Origin: Pontiellaceae bacterium
GTDB lineage: Bacteria; Verrucomicrobiota; Kiritimatiellia; Kiritimatiellales; Pontiellaceae
DNA: 56,541 nucleotides
Direction of reading: 5' to 3'
Assembly: GCA_016937945.1 (NCBI GenBank)
Contig: JAFGVP010000008.1
Location: 1-56,541 of the forward strand
Within the stretch, counting starts at the first letter, position 1. Each line of letters opens with the position of its first letter. Both the position numbers and the translations under genes were made by a program. Below are positions 1 through 8,737 of the stretch, one piece after another. The notes below the pieces were generated by a model that ran no database searches, had not been told where the DNA came from, and worked only from the letters and a program-made list of their open reading frames with translations.

Positions 1-175
1 CATCGTCGCGGTCTCGAAGTGCATAACAGGCCGGCCCCCAGGCAAGGATCGCCACCCCTTCGCCATCGCAGACCACCGCCTGCCGATGCACATCCCCGGT
101 CGGCTTTACCGGGCCGAGATAGTGCAAATCGCCCATTTTCCGCCCCGAGTGCACAACCATGGTTTCGATGTTCAT
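1..175 (-). CDS. N-terminal fragment of an unrecognised protein, cut by the window edge
   Basis: Reading the minus strand from the ATG at 173-175 gives 58 open codons that run off the left edge without a stop. The peptide begins MNIETMVVHSGRKMGD and continues with alternating hydrophobic and charged residues, without a signal peptide or membrane segment. An AAGGAG ribosome site lies about 8 bases before the ATG, which supports a real start. I do not recognise the family from this fragment, and the rest of the gene lies outside the window. It is divergent from tlyA. Confidence 0.6.
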   Translation of the reverse strand, partial: MNIETMVVHSGRKMGDLHYLGPVKPTGDVHRQAVVCDGEGVAILAWGPACYALRDRDD

Positions 176-388
176 GCGGGCACTCCTTGTTGCGGAGTCC
201 GTCTTCTTCCATTCCGGGGTGATCGTTTTCATCCAGCCTATAAGAGCGGAAGGGACGGGATTTTTTACATAAAAGTGAAGCTGCTTCTATTGGGCGACGT
301 GGGCGTAATCAGAAAATGCCCCGGGGAGTCGGACTGATCACAATCAAAATTCTTGCACCCGGGCGCCGGATCAGTAGCATGTCTGCCT

Positions 389-1120
389 ATGCCGAAAATC
401 CGATTAGATCAACTCCTCGTCCAGACCGGTCACGCCGAAAGCCGCGAACAGGCCCAGCGCCTGATCCGCGCGGGTAAGGTGCGCGTCGATGGCCAGCCAG
501 CCGCAAAACCGGGACACCAATACCGTGATGACGCCGACCTTTTTGTCAAAGAACCGGAAAAATATGTCAGCCGGGGAGGACTCAAGATTGAAGGCGCTTG
601 GAAGCAGTTTCATTTTGAACTGTCCGATTGCACCTGCCTCGATATCGGATCCTCAACCGGCGGTTTTACGGATTTCATGCTCCAGCATGGCGCCGCAAAG
701 GTGTATGCAGTGGACTGCGGAACCAACCAGCTGCACTATAAACTGCGCGAGGATCCCCGGGTAGTCGTGATGGAAAACACCAATGCGCGCTATCTGACCG
801 AAGAAAACATTCTGGAAAAGGCCGATTTCTGCAGCATTGACACCTCTTTTATTTCACTGACCAATATCCTGCCTCCGCTGAAGCATCTCCTGAAGCCCGG
901 CGGCCACATCATTTCCCTGATCAAGCCGCAGTTTGAGGCGGGCAAAGATCAGGTGGGCAAAGGCGGCGTAGTACGAGATCCGGCAGTTCATCAGGAAGTC
1001 ATCGAGAAAGTCCGGCGCTTCGGAACCGAAGAACTGGGATTTTCATGGCTCGGCCTGTGTGATTCCCCCATCAGGGGCCCCGCCGGCAATATTGAATTCC
1101 TGGCCTATTGGGAAGTCTGA
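389..1120 (+). CDS. tlyA: TlyA-family rRNA (cytidine-2'-O)-methyltransferase
   Basis: 243 residues, normal length for the TlyA/hemolysin A family, which 2'-O-methylates cytidines of 16S and/or 23S rRNA using S-adenosylmethionine. An S4 RNA-binding domain occupies about residues 3-60 (RLDQLLVQTG, then RAGKVRVDG). A Rossmann methyltransferase (FtsJ-like) domain follows, with the SAM loop DIGSSTGGFTD, the DTSFIS strand and the KPQFEAG motif that supplies a catalytic lysine. The chosen ATG gives the usual MPKIRLDQLL start. A TTG 12 codons upstream would add residues foreign to the family. No good Shine-Dalgarno is visible. Family members are often labelled haemolysin, but the rRNA methylase role is far better supported. 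The stop codon abuts the stop of the convergent gene at 1121. Confidence 0.93.
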   Translation: MPKIRLDQLLVQTGHAESREQAQRLIRAGKVRVDGQPAAKPGHQYRDDADLFVKEPEKYVSRGGLKIEGAWKQFHFELSDCTCLDIGSSTGGFTDFMLQHGAAKVYAVDCGTNQLHYKLREDPRVVVMENTNARYLTEENILEKADFCSIDTSFISLTNILPPLKHLLKPGGHIISLIKPQFEAGKDQVGKGGVVRDPAVHQEVIEKVRRFGTEELGFSWLGLCDSPIRGPAGNIEFLAYWEV

Positions 1121-1504
1121 TCACCCGACCGGGATGTTATCGTCGACAACTTCAGGAACGACAACATCCGACGGTTCATCCGGCAAGCCCGGCGACTCAA
1201 TCTCGTCCGGCACATCATTACTATCCGAAAGCAAGGCATTGGGATCAAATCCGGCAATTACATCCATGGTCGAAGGACCGGGTGCATCCGGCGCATTTTT
1301 CCGAATCCTCCATGGAGAATCCGGATGATCTCCGACCAGCTTCAGAAATGATTCCGTGGCCCAGGGAGCAATTCGTGCCACCGTAGAAGCGCGGACTTCC
1401 AGAAAGCCGCCCATAATCAGAATCTCGCATAGGATCAGCATAGCAAGCAAGGCTATGGCAATCACGGATATGGGGACAACTCTGCTGGGGATTTTCCTAC
1501 TCAT
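1121..1504 (-). CDS. Small single-pass membrane protein of unknown function
   Basis: 127 residues. A hydrophobic helix near the N-terminus (about residues 8-32, ISVIAIALLAMLILCEIL) is preceded by basic residues (MSRKIPSRVV), so it is either an uncleaved signal anchor or a signal peptide. The remainder is a soluble acidic tail rich in Pro, Asp and Val (ending VVPEVVDDNIPVG) that looks disordered. An AGGAGGTGA sequence lies more than 15 bases before the chosen ATG, which is too far to be ideal, and an in-frame stop lies between them, so the start is fairly firm. It ends exactly where tlyA ends, on the opposite strand. I recognise no domain. Confidence 0.6.
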   Translation of the reverse strand: MSRKIPSRVVPISVIAIALLAMLILCEILIMGGFLEVRASTVARIAPWATESFLKLVGDHPDSPWRIRKNAPDAPGPSTMDVIAGFDPNALLSDSNDVPDEIESPGLPDEPSDVVVPEVVDDNIPVG

Positions 1505-1622
1505 CTCGGTAACCTATCCTGTCACCTCCTGCTTGCACAGACTAAAAACCCGTTGAAACAGCAATCATTTCCCCCCTTCCGCCTTGACCGCAATACCGGC
1601 CTTAGGCATGGTTGCCGGTCTT

Positions 1623-3161
1623 ATGAAAGCAAACGACTATCACGTAACAATGGACGCCCTTGTAAGCCTCTGCAAGCGGCGTGGTTTTATCTTCCAAACC
1701 TCCGAAATCTACGGCGGAATCAACGGCTTCTGGGACTACGGTCCGCTCGGTGTTGAACTGAAGCGCAACATTAAATCCTGCTGGTGGAAATCCATGACCC
1801 AGCTGCGCGAAGACATCGTCGGTCTCGACAGCTCAATCATCATGCACCCGCGAGTATGGGAAGCCTCCGGCCACGTCGGTAACTTCAAGGACCCGATGCT
1901 TGACTGCCGCGAAACCAAGGGCCGCTATCGCGCCGACCAGATCAATGTGCTCAAGCACAAATCCGATGCCGATGCCCTCATGTTTGCATTCCACGAAGGC
2001 GCCTCCGATCCGGCCGCAAAGAAGGTCCAGAAGGTGGCCAAGGGTAATGTCGAAGATTACGAAACCGTCGCCCTTCTCGACATTCCGCTCGATCAATATG
2101 GCAAGCTGATCGGCCCGGACACCAATGAACCCGGCACCCTGACCGAACCGCGCGCCTTCAACCTGATGTTCAAAACCTACGTCGGCCCCGTTGAAGAAAG
2201 CTCCAACGTCGCCTACCTCCGCCCCGAAACCGCCCAGGGCATCTTCGCCCAGTTCGGCAATGTCTGCTCCACCGTGCGGAACAAGGTTCCTTTCGGGATC
2301 GCGCAGATCGGTAAAGCGTTCCGTAACGAAATCAACCCGCGGAACTACACCTTCCGCTCGCGTGAGTTCGAGCAGATGGAACTCGAATATTTCATCAAGC
2401 CCGGTACCGATGCCGAACAGCACGAATACTGGGTTACCGAACGCCTGAACTGGTATGAAAAGGTCGGTCTTCCGGAAGGCCGCATGCACCGCGACATCCA
2501 TGAAGACGATGCACTGGCCCATTATGCCAGCGCCTGCACCGACATCTTGTATGACTTCCCCTTCGGAACGCAGGAACTTGAAGGGATCGCGGCCCGCGGA
2601 AACTTTGACCTTACCCAGCACCAGAACACCAGCGGCAAGAAGCTGGAATACCGTGATCCGGAAACCAACGAAACCTTTATTCCGCACGTCATCGAACCGT
2701 CCGCCGGCGTCGACCGCATCGCCCTCGCCCTGCTTTGCGAAGCCTATCGCGAAGAGTGGATTCCCAAGGGTGAAGGCGAAGTGCTTACCGCCGAAGTCGG
2801 CGCCAAGCGTGCGCCGGAAGGTTACGAAGCCCGTACCGTCATGCGCTTCGCTCCGTGCATTGCACCTTACAAAGTGGCCGTTCTTCCGCTGGTTAAAAAC
2901 AATGAGGAACTGGTGGCCAAAGCCCGCGGTCTCTTCGATCAGTTGACCCGGCGCTGGAAGTGTTTCTACGACCAGACCGGCGCCATCGGACGTCGTTACC
3001 GCCGTCAGGACGAAATCGGCACCCCGCTCTGCGTTACCGTCGACTTCGAGACCATCGAGAAAGACAACTGCGTCACCGTCCGTGACCGCGACAGCATGGA
3101 GCAGGTCCGCATGCCGATCGACGAGCTGGAAACCTACATCTCCAACATCGTCGACTTCTAA
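1623..3161 (+). CDS. glyQS: Glycyl-tRNA synthetase, single-chain (alpha2) type
   Basis: About 512 residues. It charges tRNA-Gly with glycine in the cytoplasm. This is the class II, single-polypeptide enzyme shared by eukaryotes, archaea and some bacteria, not the two-subunit GlyQ/GlyS of E. coli. Signatures are the N-terminal LCKRRGFIFQTSEIYGG, WDYGPLGVELK, class II motif 2 (FRNEINPRNYTFRSREFEQ) and motif 3 (PSAGVDRIALALL), followed by an anticodon-binding domain from about residue 400. The start is uncertain: ATGs at 1608, 1623 and 1650 are all in frame and none has a clear Shine-Dalgarno. I chose 1623 because family members carry only a few residues before the LCKRRGF block. A rho-independent terminator follows. 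Confidence 0.95.
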   Translation: MKANDYHVTMDALVSLCKRRGFIFQTSEIYGGINGFWDYGPLGVELKRNIKSCWWKSMTQLREDIVGLDSSIIMHPRVWEASGHVGNFKDPMLDCRETKGRYRADQINVLKHKSDADALMFAFHEGASDPAAKKVQKVAKGNVEDYETVALLDIPLDQYGKLIGPDTNEPGTLTEPRAFNLMFKTYVGPVEESSNVAYLRPETAQGIFAQFGNVCSTVRNKVPFGIAQIGKAFRNEINPRNYTFRSREFEQMELEYFIKPGTDAEQHEYWVTERLNWYEKVGLPEGRMHRDIHEDDALAHYASACTDILYDFPFGTQELEGIAARGNFDLTQHQNTSGKKLEYRDPETNETFIPHVIEPSAGVDRIALALLCEAYREEWIPKGEGEVLTAEVGAKRAPEGYEARTVMRFAPCIAPYKVAVLPLVKNNEELVAKARGLFDQLTRRWKCFYDQTGAIGRRYRRQDEIGTPLCVTVDFETIEKDNCVTVRDRDSMEQVRMPIDELETYISNIVDF

Positions 3162-3185
3162 AGGCAGGCACCCCTGCCCACTCTA

Positions 3186-3212
3186 AGCCCGCCATACCGG
3201 CGGGCTTTTTTA
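3186..3212 (+). terminator. Rho-independent terminator after glyQS
   Basis: An 8-bp perfect stem (AGCCCGCC / GGCGGGCT) with a five-base loop is followed by a T-run (TTTTTTATT). It lies 24 bases after the glyQS stop and ends that transcription unit. Confidence 0.85.
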
Positions 3213-3325
3213 TTATGTATGGAAAGGTTCGATATCCATGACCGCTTGACGCGGAGGCACCGAACCACCAACAATGTGGTTTCTTATGAATTGAACGTCA
3301 TGATTGATGAGAAGGAAGTAAACGC

Positions 3326-3931
3326 ATGGAACTTGACTTTGACACGCCCGAACTTGCCGACCGGGTCTATCCCATTCTGGCCAGCCTGGTAACCCCTCGC
3401 CCCATTGCCCTCGTATCAACGATCGATTCCGAAGGACGGGTGAATGCCGCCCCCTTCAGCTTTTTCAATCTTTTCGGGGCAAAACCGCCTATCTGCGCAT
3501 TTGCTCCGGGAAACCGTGATGATGGGACGCCGAAGGATACCGCCCTGAATATTCAGGCAAACAGCGAATTTGTCATCAATCTTGTTGATGAAGCGCTGGC
3601 GGAAGGAATGAACCGTTGCGCCGCATCGCTGCCGTTTGGGGAAAGCGAACTCAAATGCGCCGGACTCACCACAACCGCATCCACGACCATCAAACCGCCT
3701 TGCATTGCCGAAGCACCCGTGAGTCTGGAATGCAAAACATGGGACATTCTTGAAATCGGGCACAACCGGATGGTTATCGGACTGATCCAGCGGGTTCACC
3801 TGCGGGACGAACTGTACGACGCGGAAAAACAGCGTGTTCTATCTGAAAAAATCATGATGGTCGGTCGGATGGCTTCGCCGCATTGGTATTGCCGAACCCG
3901 GGACCGATTTGAGCTGATCCGACCGGAATAA
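3326..3931 (+). CDS. Flavin reductase-like (FMN-binding split-barrel) protein
   Basis: 201 residues with the fold of the flavin reductase-like family: an N-terminal strand segment LVTPRPIALVSTID, then NAAPFSFFNLFGAKPPICAF, the typical FMN-contacting region, and a C-terminal dimerisation part. Members bind FMN or FAD and usually reduce flavin with NAD(P)H or act as small flavoprotein oxidoreductases. The substrate cannot be told from sequence. There is no signal peptide, so it is cytoplasmic. AGGAAG lies about 8 bases before the ATG. It is a single-gene unit between the glyQS terminator and a transposase remnant. Confidence 0.85.
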   Translation: MELDFDTPELADRVYPILASLVTPRPIALVSTIDSEGRVNAAPFSFFNLFGAKPPICAFAPGNRDDGTPKDTALNIQANSEFVINLVDEALAEGMNRCAASLPFGESELKCAGLTTTASTTIKPPCIAEAPVSLECKTWDILEIGHNRMVIGLIQRVHLRDELYDAEKQRVLSEKIMMVGRMASPHWYCRTRDRFELIRPE

Positions 3932-3980
3932 GTCCGGCGCCAATTCTGTGAAATCGCAAAAAAAGGTTCTACGTAGATTT

Positions 3981-4475
3981 TTATGGTGAGAGCTCCAGTT
4001 TTCCACAGAAGAACAGAATGCTCACCCGATAGTTCTCAAAGTTCCTGAACCCGCGTGCGTTGGCCTTGACCGCCTGGATCTTGGAGTTGAGTCCTTCGGA
4101 CGCAGCGTTGGTAATATAACACTCAAAATAGGTCAGGAGGTTTTCGAGGTGCTTTTTGAGCATCCGGGCAACCTTCCGGACTTCCGGCAGTTTCGTATCA
4201 AATACTTCCCTGTACCAACGCTCGAAAAAGCTCCGGCCGAATTCGGCATCACGACGTATCCAGAAGTGTCGGAACAGCTCCTTGATGCACCAGGCCTTGG
4301 CCTCGCCAAGTTCGGCTTTCGCCAGGGACTCAACCTGTTCGAGCGCCTCGTCGCCCAGGTGCTCCATGCCTTTGAGCCATGCGTATTTGGTGCCCTTGAG
4401 CCGGTCGTCCTTCTGGTCGGGTCAGCCTGCGGTGCTCCTTTCGCCGCATCTTGTCGATGCCACTCCGCAGACCAT
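3981..4475 (-). pseudogene. ISL3-type transposase remnant, truncated and frameshifted
   Basis: The minus strand encodes the C-terminal third of an ISL3-like DDE transposase: DDRLKGTKYAWLKG, then ELFRHFW, LKKHLENLLTYFE, and the hallmark ITNAASEGLNSKIQAVKANARGF containing the last acidic catalytic residue. Going upstream in the same frame there is a TGA near 4423. The expected preceding motif (GIDKMRRKEHRRLT) is present but in another reading frame, which marks a frameshift near 4410-4425. The N-terminal two thirds, including the zinc-finger and first catalytic Asp, are missing. I saw no convincing terminal inverted repeats. Bases 4476-4663 hold nothing I can assign. Confidence 0.82.
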
Positions 4476-4663
4476 CTCCCGCTGTCCTTCGTCGAGCGCC
4501 TTAAGGATAAGCTGGTCAACGCATTTTATCTGTTCATGGCGGAACCGGTTCATTGATACCTTGCTTCGAATTACACGGCAAAGAGATAAATTCACAACAG
4601 CAGTGGTCTTCCCCTTTGAGGCGAGTACCACACCGTTACTCTCCGTTTCACAACATTTAGCTC

Positions 4664-6442
4664 TCAAGGATGCCTCAGTCGGAAATAGATCGAGCTACCG
4701 GAAACCGGAACCGTAACCTGATAGTTTGCACCTTGGCTGCTTACGGCTTCTTCAACCGGCGTCCAATTGGTTGTTATCAGGGAGGAGTTCTGAATCAGCT
4801 CGTAACCGCTGAAATTGGTGGGCCATGCCAACACAAAACCGGATGGAAGCGTATCGGACACCGAGATAAAAGGAACCTCGATAAAGCTAGCCATCAGCGA
4901 TCGATTGAGAAGATTCGTAAATGTGTAGCTGCTGGATGTGCTCACTAATTTACCGTTATCCGACCAACCTGTGAATGCATAGCCTATGGAAGGAGTTGCC
5001 ATGACCGTGACGGCAGCACCGTTTGTGTATACGTTGTCGCCATCCACTTCGCCACTTCCGGCAGGCTCGACCGTCGAAACAACTGAAGAGTGCGGCGGCA
5101 GATCCTCGCCAATATCGGCGATAGAAAGGAAGTATTTCTGAACAACCTCGGTTTTATTGGAAATAGCCACCTGAACCTGAAAGTCAAATACACCGGCCTC
5201 GGCAGGGGTTCCGGAAAGAATCCCGGTCTCCCGATCAAACGCGAGACCATTTGGCAGCGCGCCGGACAGCTCGGCCACAAAGTTAGTGGTGGCCGACAGG
5301 ATAAGATTGCGCGCCGGATAGTCGGCGCCAACCCTTCCATCCTGCAAATGATCAATCAGTCCGATAGGTTCATCCACATCGAAAGCTGACATCTGTGCAC
5401 CGAAAAAGTCGCCAACCACAATTTCGAGCGACAGATCAACCTCTACACCGTTAATGGTCTTTATGCCGACACCATGAATTCCATCTCCCGCTACTTTGTC
5501 GGCCATGGCCTCTCCGCTTTCCTCATCGATCGGCCCCTCATATTTATAGAATTCATAGCGGCGCGTAACCACCTCGTCGCCTCCATTCAAATCCTCGGGG
5601 GCGCCTTGCAGTTCTCCGTTTGCACCACCGCCAGCCGAGTTGTAATCCACCTGCATTAACTGCCACTCGACTTCTACCTCGTCGGGCTCGCCATTACGCC
5701 AATTTCGGTCGGACGGGTCATCGGGGTCATCGGAAACCAAATCACGCAACTTTACCGGTTCGGGATTGTGCGTGGTGGTGCAGATCTCCTTAACCCAACA
5801 AGGGGTTCCAAACTCAAGAGGATCAGGTTCCGGTGGCGGCGGGGGTTTGATTGCGGCCTGAACCTGTGCCGGGAAACCTCCGGCCGGAGGAATGTAGGTG
5901 AACGTCGGGGTCGCAATATACACCGGTGCGCCGCGTTCCAGTCCATGCACTCCATTATCAACCAGCCAGAAATACTGTACTGCCGTCGGCGTACGGCGAT
6001 ATCCAACCCCGAAATGCTCTCCTCCAAAATTGATGTTTGGATTGGTGAACTGGTGCCCCTGCGTGGGTGGAATGCTGTTTGTGGGCACTGCCGTATAGGC
6101 CGACCACCCGGCTCCGGGGGTCCAGGTGGCCGCATAACGAACAATCACATTGGTGTGCAGTGTTCCCGAGCTGTTAACTTCGATCTCGGATATCTCCGGT
6201 GTGCCGTAATGGTTCCAGCTGTAGCAGCTCGCGATATCCGTGCAATGAACATCCTCCAGCTCGATTTCAAAACCATGGGTTTCCACTTCGGTGTCGTTCA
6301 CACAGTCAAAGTTGTGAATGCTGCCATACGCTTGGCTGGCGTTGCAGGTGCGAGGCACCAAGGCCGCCATCGCGATGGAACCGTATATGAGTAACCACTG
6401 ACGCATCTCCACGCCCCTCTGATATTTAAATATTTTTTTCAT
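4664..6442 (-). CDS. Large secreted protein with Ig-like and InlB-type repeat domains
   Basis: 592 residues. It opens with a signal peptide (MKKIFKYQRGV..., hydrophobic core about residues 15-30, likely cleavage after NA in RTCNAS). The N-terminal half is of unknown type and Cys-containing. Around residue 200 a proline linker (KPPPPPEPDP) precedes a second unknown region. A putative Ig domain of the He_PIG kind follows (GLAFDRETGILSGTP), then a divergent InlB-like repeat (VEPAGSGEVDG... YAFTGWSDNG... SLMASF). The C-terminal module ends SGSSIYFRLRHP, a style common in PVC secreted proteins. GGAG six bases before the ATG at 6442 decides the start; a second ATG 12 codons inside also has a purine-rich leader. 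It is exported, probably to the surface or medium. Function is unknown; adhesion or polymer binding is a guess. Confidence 0.75.
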   Translation of the reverse strand: MKKIFKYQRGVEMRQWLLIYGSIAMAALVPRTCNASQAYGSIHNFDCVNDTEVETHGFEIELEDVHCTDIASCYSWNHYGTPEISEIEVNSSGTLHTNVIVRYAATWTPGAGWSAYTAVPTNSIPPTQGHQFTNPNINFGGEHFGVGYRRTPTAVQYFWLVDNGVHGLERGAPVYIATPTFTYIPPAGGFPAQVQAAIKPPPPPEPDPLEFGTPCWVKEICTTTHNPEPVKLRDLVSDDPDDPSDRNWRNGEPDEVEVEWQLMQVDYNSAGGGANGELQGAPEDLNGGDEVVTRRYEFYKYEGPIDEESGEAMADKVAGDGIHGVGIKTINGVEVDLSLEIVVGDFFGAQMSAFDVDEPIGLIDHLQDGRVGADYPARNLILSATTNFVAELSGALPNGLAFDRETGILSGTPAEAGVFDFQVQVAISNKTEVVQKYFLSIADIGEDLPPHSSVVSTVEPAGSGEVDGDNVYTNGAAVTVMATPSIGYAFTGWSDNGKLVSTSSSYTFTNLLNRSLMASFIEVPFISVSDTLPSGFVLAWPTNFSGYELIQNSSLITTNWTPVEEAVSSQGANYQVTVPVSGSSIYFRLRHP

Positions 6443-6645
6443 GCGAAGCTCCGTTTCCTTTTTAGGAGGATAGATGTCGCCTGTTCGCAAGCCGATACAA
6501 TCAGCCTTACGATTCCGTCAGAGTTCAAAACGAAAGAACTCCGAAATCCTTAATCGGGCATTATCAAGGAACCCTAATTTGCGTTGATCCAGCGACAGCA
6601 CATCCAAGATGCTTGAATGCGAGTCGATATAATCGCGGACTACCA

Positions 6646-6675
6646 TTGAGGCGAATGGGCTATCCGATATATATT
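6646..6675 (+). promoter_or_regulatory. Possible sigma-70-type promoter for the acyltransferase gene
   Basis: TTGAGG at 6646-6651 and TATATT at 6670-6675 are separated by 18 bases, and an alternative TATATA at 6668 gives 16. The predicted start of transcription lies 10-25 bases before the ATGs at 6694-6706. No other gene start is nearby on this strand. Confidence 0.4.
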
Positions 6676-6693
6676 CCAGCAAATCGGATCTGA

Positions 6694-8001
6694 ATGATGG
6701 GCATAATGACTTACAGAAGAAAGACGTGGTATCGCATCGACAGTGCGGCCAAGATTTTTCCGGCGATTGTCACCAATCGATCGACCACGGTTTTTCGCCT
6801 GTCCGCCACCCTGAAGGATACCGTAGCGCCGGACCGGCTCCAGCAGGCACTGGACCAGAGCATCGAGCGCTTTCCCGGCTTCAAGGTCAGGTTGAGAGCG
6901 GGCCTTTTCTGGAACTATTTCCAGGAAGTGCGGCACACCCCGCTGATCCAGGAAGAAAGATATGCTCCGTGCCGCCCCATGCACATGGGCAGTGACCGAC
7001 GGTTTCTGTTTAGGGTCCTCTATTATCAAAAACGCATCGCCCTCGAATGCGCCCACGTGTTGACCGACGGTACGGGCGCGCAGGAATTCCTGTTGCTGTT
7101 GCTTCAAAAGTATCTGCAGGTGGAAACCCCGTTCACGTCGTTGATTGCGCCGGACGAACCATCTTCTTCCGAAGAGTGGGAGGATGGATACCTTAAATAT
7201 TACAAGCCGGACATTCCCCCGCCACGACGATCCCTAGGGGCCTACCACCTGCCCAAGCCCCTCACGTCCGACAACGGCCGTATCATTACGGCCCGGCTGT
7301 CGTGCACGGCCTTGAAGAACCTCGCAAAAGAAAACGGCGTAACCATTACAGAGTATCTTGTCGCCACATGGCTCGCATCGCTGCAGGACCTGCATGAGAG
7401 CAACCCGCGTCGCTCCCGCCTGCTGCCGCTCCGCGTGATGGTCCCGGTAAACCTTCGCGCCATGTATCCGTCGAAAACTTTGCGGAACTTTTTTCTTACC
7501 GTGCTACCGGGAATCGACCTGCGATTGGGAGAGTTTACCTTTCGCGAAATCCTCGACACGGTACACCATTACATGCAGGTGGAGGTCAATGAAAAATATA
7601 TCAACCAACAGATCCGCCAGATGGTGGATGTCGGCACCCTGCCCCTGATAAAATGGCTGCCCCTGATGGTGAAAGCTCCTTTTAACAGGATTATCTACCG
7701 ATATATTGCGACCCGGAAACATTCCGGCGTCATGACCAATCTGGGGCTGGTCCGGCTACCGGAGGAAGCCCGTGATGCCATTGAACGATTTGATTTTATT
7801 CCGAACCCAAATCCGATCACCAAAGCGAATGTCGGCATCATCAGTTACGGGGAATGGACCACGATTACTGTGGGAACACAGGCACTCTACAAAGATGTGG
7901 AACGTCTCTTCTTTACCCGTTTGCGCAAGGTCGGACTCGCCGTGCGAATTGAAACCAATGAGAAGGAGCAGCCGTGGCATACTGTTCAAAATGTGGCGTA
8001 G
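6694..8001 (+). CDS. Condensation-domain-like acyltransferase
   Basis: 435 residues of the chloramphenicol-acetyltransferase/condensation-domain superfamily, resembling alcohol acetyltransferase and wax-ester-synthase-like proteins. The first half carries the catalytic HxxxDG motif as AHVLTDGTG (His121, Asp125). The second half shows typical dimer-lobe segments (VMVPVNLRAMYPSKTLRNFF and, near the C-terminus, SYGEWTTITVG). Such enzymes move an acyl group from CoA or a carrier protein to an alcohol or amine; the substrate is unknown. There is no signal peptide or membrane helix. Several ATGs (6694, 6697, 6706) are possible starts and none has a strong Shine-Dalgarno. Its last 28 bases overlap the following zinc-ribbon membrane protein gene, so the two are translationally coupled. 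Confidence 0.75.
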   Translation: MMGIMTYRRKTWYRIDSAAKIFPAIVTNRSTTVFRLSATLKDTVAPDRLQQALDQSIERFPGFKVRLRAGLFWNYFQEVRHTPLIQEERYAPCRPMHMGSDRRFLFRVLYYQKRIALECAHVLTDGTGAQEFLLLLLQKYLQVETPFTSLIAPDEPSSSEEWEDGYLKYYKPDIPPPRRSLGAYHLPKPLTSDNGRIITARLSCTALKNLAKENGVTITEYLVATWLASLQDLHESNPRRSRLLPLRVMVPVNLRAMYPSKTLRNFFLTVLPGIDLRLGEFTFREILDTVHHYMQVEVNEKYINQQIRQMVDVGTLPLIKWLPLMVKAPFNRIIYRYIATRKHSGVMTNLGLVRLPEEARDAIERFDFIPNPNPITKANVGIISYGEWTTITVGTQALYKDVERLFFTRLRKVGLAVRIETNEKEQPWHTVQNVA

Positions 8002-8672
8002 AGGTTGATCTCGAACGGGCTACCTGCCCCCTCTGTAACGTACCGATACACCGGTATGAGGAAGAGACCGAATTATCACCGCTGTGGCCGATTCAGCGGG
8101 AGCTACCGGCGATCAAAAAACGGACCAAACGATTCATTGCCCTGTTGCCGGCATTGATCATCCTGCTCGTTGCATTCCTCGTCATCCTGATTGTTGCTCC
8201 GCGAATGGAGGGGTCCCAGCTGTGGAGCCGATATGCCCTGACAACTTTGGGCGCGCTGTTTTCTGTTTGCACGGGCATCATTGTCCTGGGTGACACCAAG
8301 ATTATAACTCTGGGATGGATTACAGCTTCCGTCCTCGCCATGCTGTGGTTCTTTGACGGCTTTGATGAAGGGGTCTGGTTCACGCCCGTCGGGTTGCCCA
8401 TAACGCTGATCATTGCCCTCTATGGCAAGCTGTCCCTGATTGCTGCCGAACTGTGGGGGAAACGCTATGGCATACAGGCCATGGTTCAGGCCCTGTTCAT
8501 CACCCTGCTCTGTCTTTCCCTGGACGGAATTATCAGCGCGTATCGCGATACCGGCGCTCTTTCCTGGTCACTGATAGCCGCCGCCCCGCTGATGGTATTG
8601 TTTGCAGTCGCCGCCCTGTGCAGTCTTGTGCTGAACCGGTTTATCGACTTTGAAAAGTTTCTCCACCGATAA
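7974..8672 (+). CDS. Zinc-ribbon multi-pass membrane protein, DUF6320-like
   Basis: 232 residues. The N-terminus is a small zinc ribbon (CSKCGVEVDLERATCPLC, two CxxC pairs), then a basic stretch (KKRTKR), then about six transmembrane helices from residue 55 to the end. I recognise this layout as the DUF6320 type, which from memory is found beside condensation-type acyltransferases, as here. Translation starts at GTG 7974, with AAGGAG six bases upstream, inside the 3' end of the acyltransferase gene. That makes a coupled pair in which this protein may hold the acyltransferase or its lipid substrate at the inner membrane. The biochemical role is unknown. Confidence 0.72.
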   Translation: MAYCSKCGVEVDLERATCPLCNVPIHRYEEETELSPLWPIQRELPAIKKRTKRFIALLPALIILLVAFLVILIVAPRMEGSQLWSRYALTTLGALFSVCTGIIVLGDTKIITLGWITASVLAMLWFFDGFDEGVWFTPVGLPITLIIALYGKLSLIAAELWGKRYGIQAMVQALFITLLCLSLDGIISAYRDTGALSWSLIAAAPLMVLFAVAALCSLVLNRFIDFEKFLHR

Positions 8673-8737
8673 TTAGCGCCGGCGATTGCATCGGACGGGT
8701 TCTGCTCAAGTCAGGACGAGACAGGTAAGCCAGAGGG

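Noticed and set aside
1833-2687. A 284-codon minus-strand frame opposite glyQS
   Set aside because: Shadow of the synthetase gene; no family resemblance and no ribosome site.
3226-3260. A GGTTCGA-containing stretch resembling a tRNA T-arm
   Set aside because: No matching acceptor, D or anticodon arms at tRNA spacing.
4422-4667. Minus-strand frame of 81 codons upstream of the ISL3 remnant
   Set aside because: It ends exactly at the frame change of the transposase remnant and I recognise no domain in it; probably debris of the same insertion.
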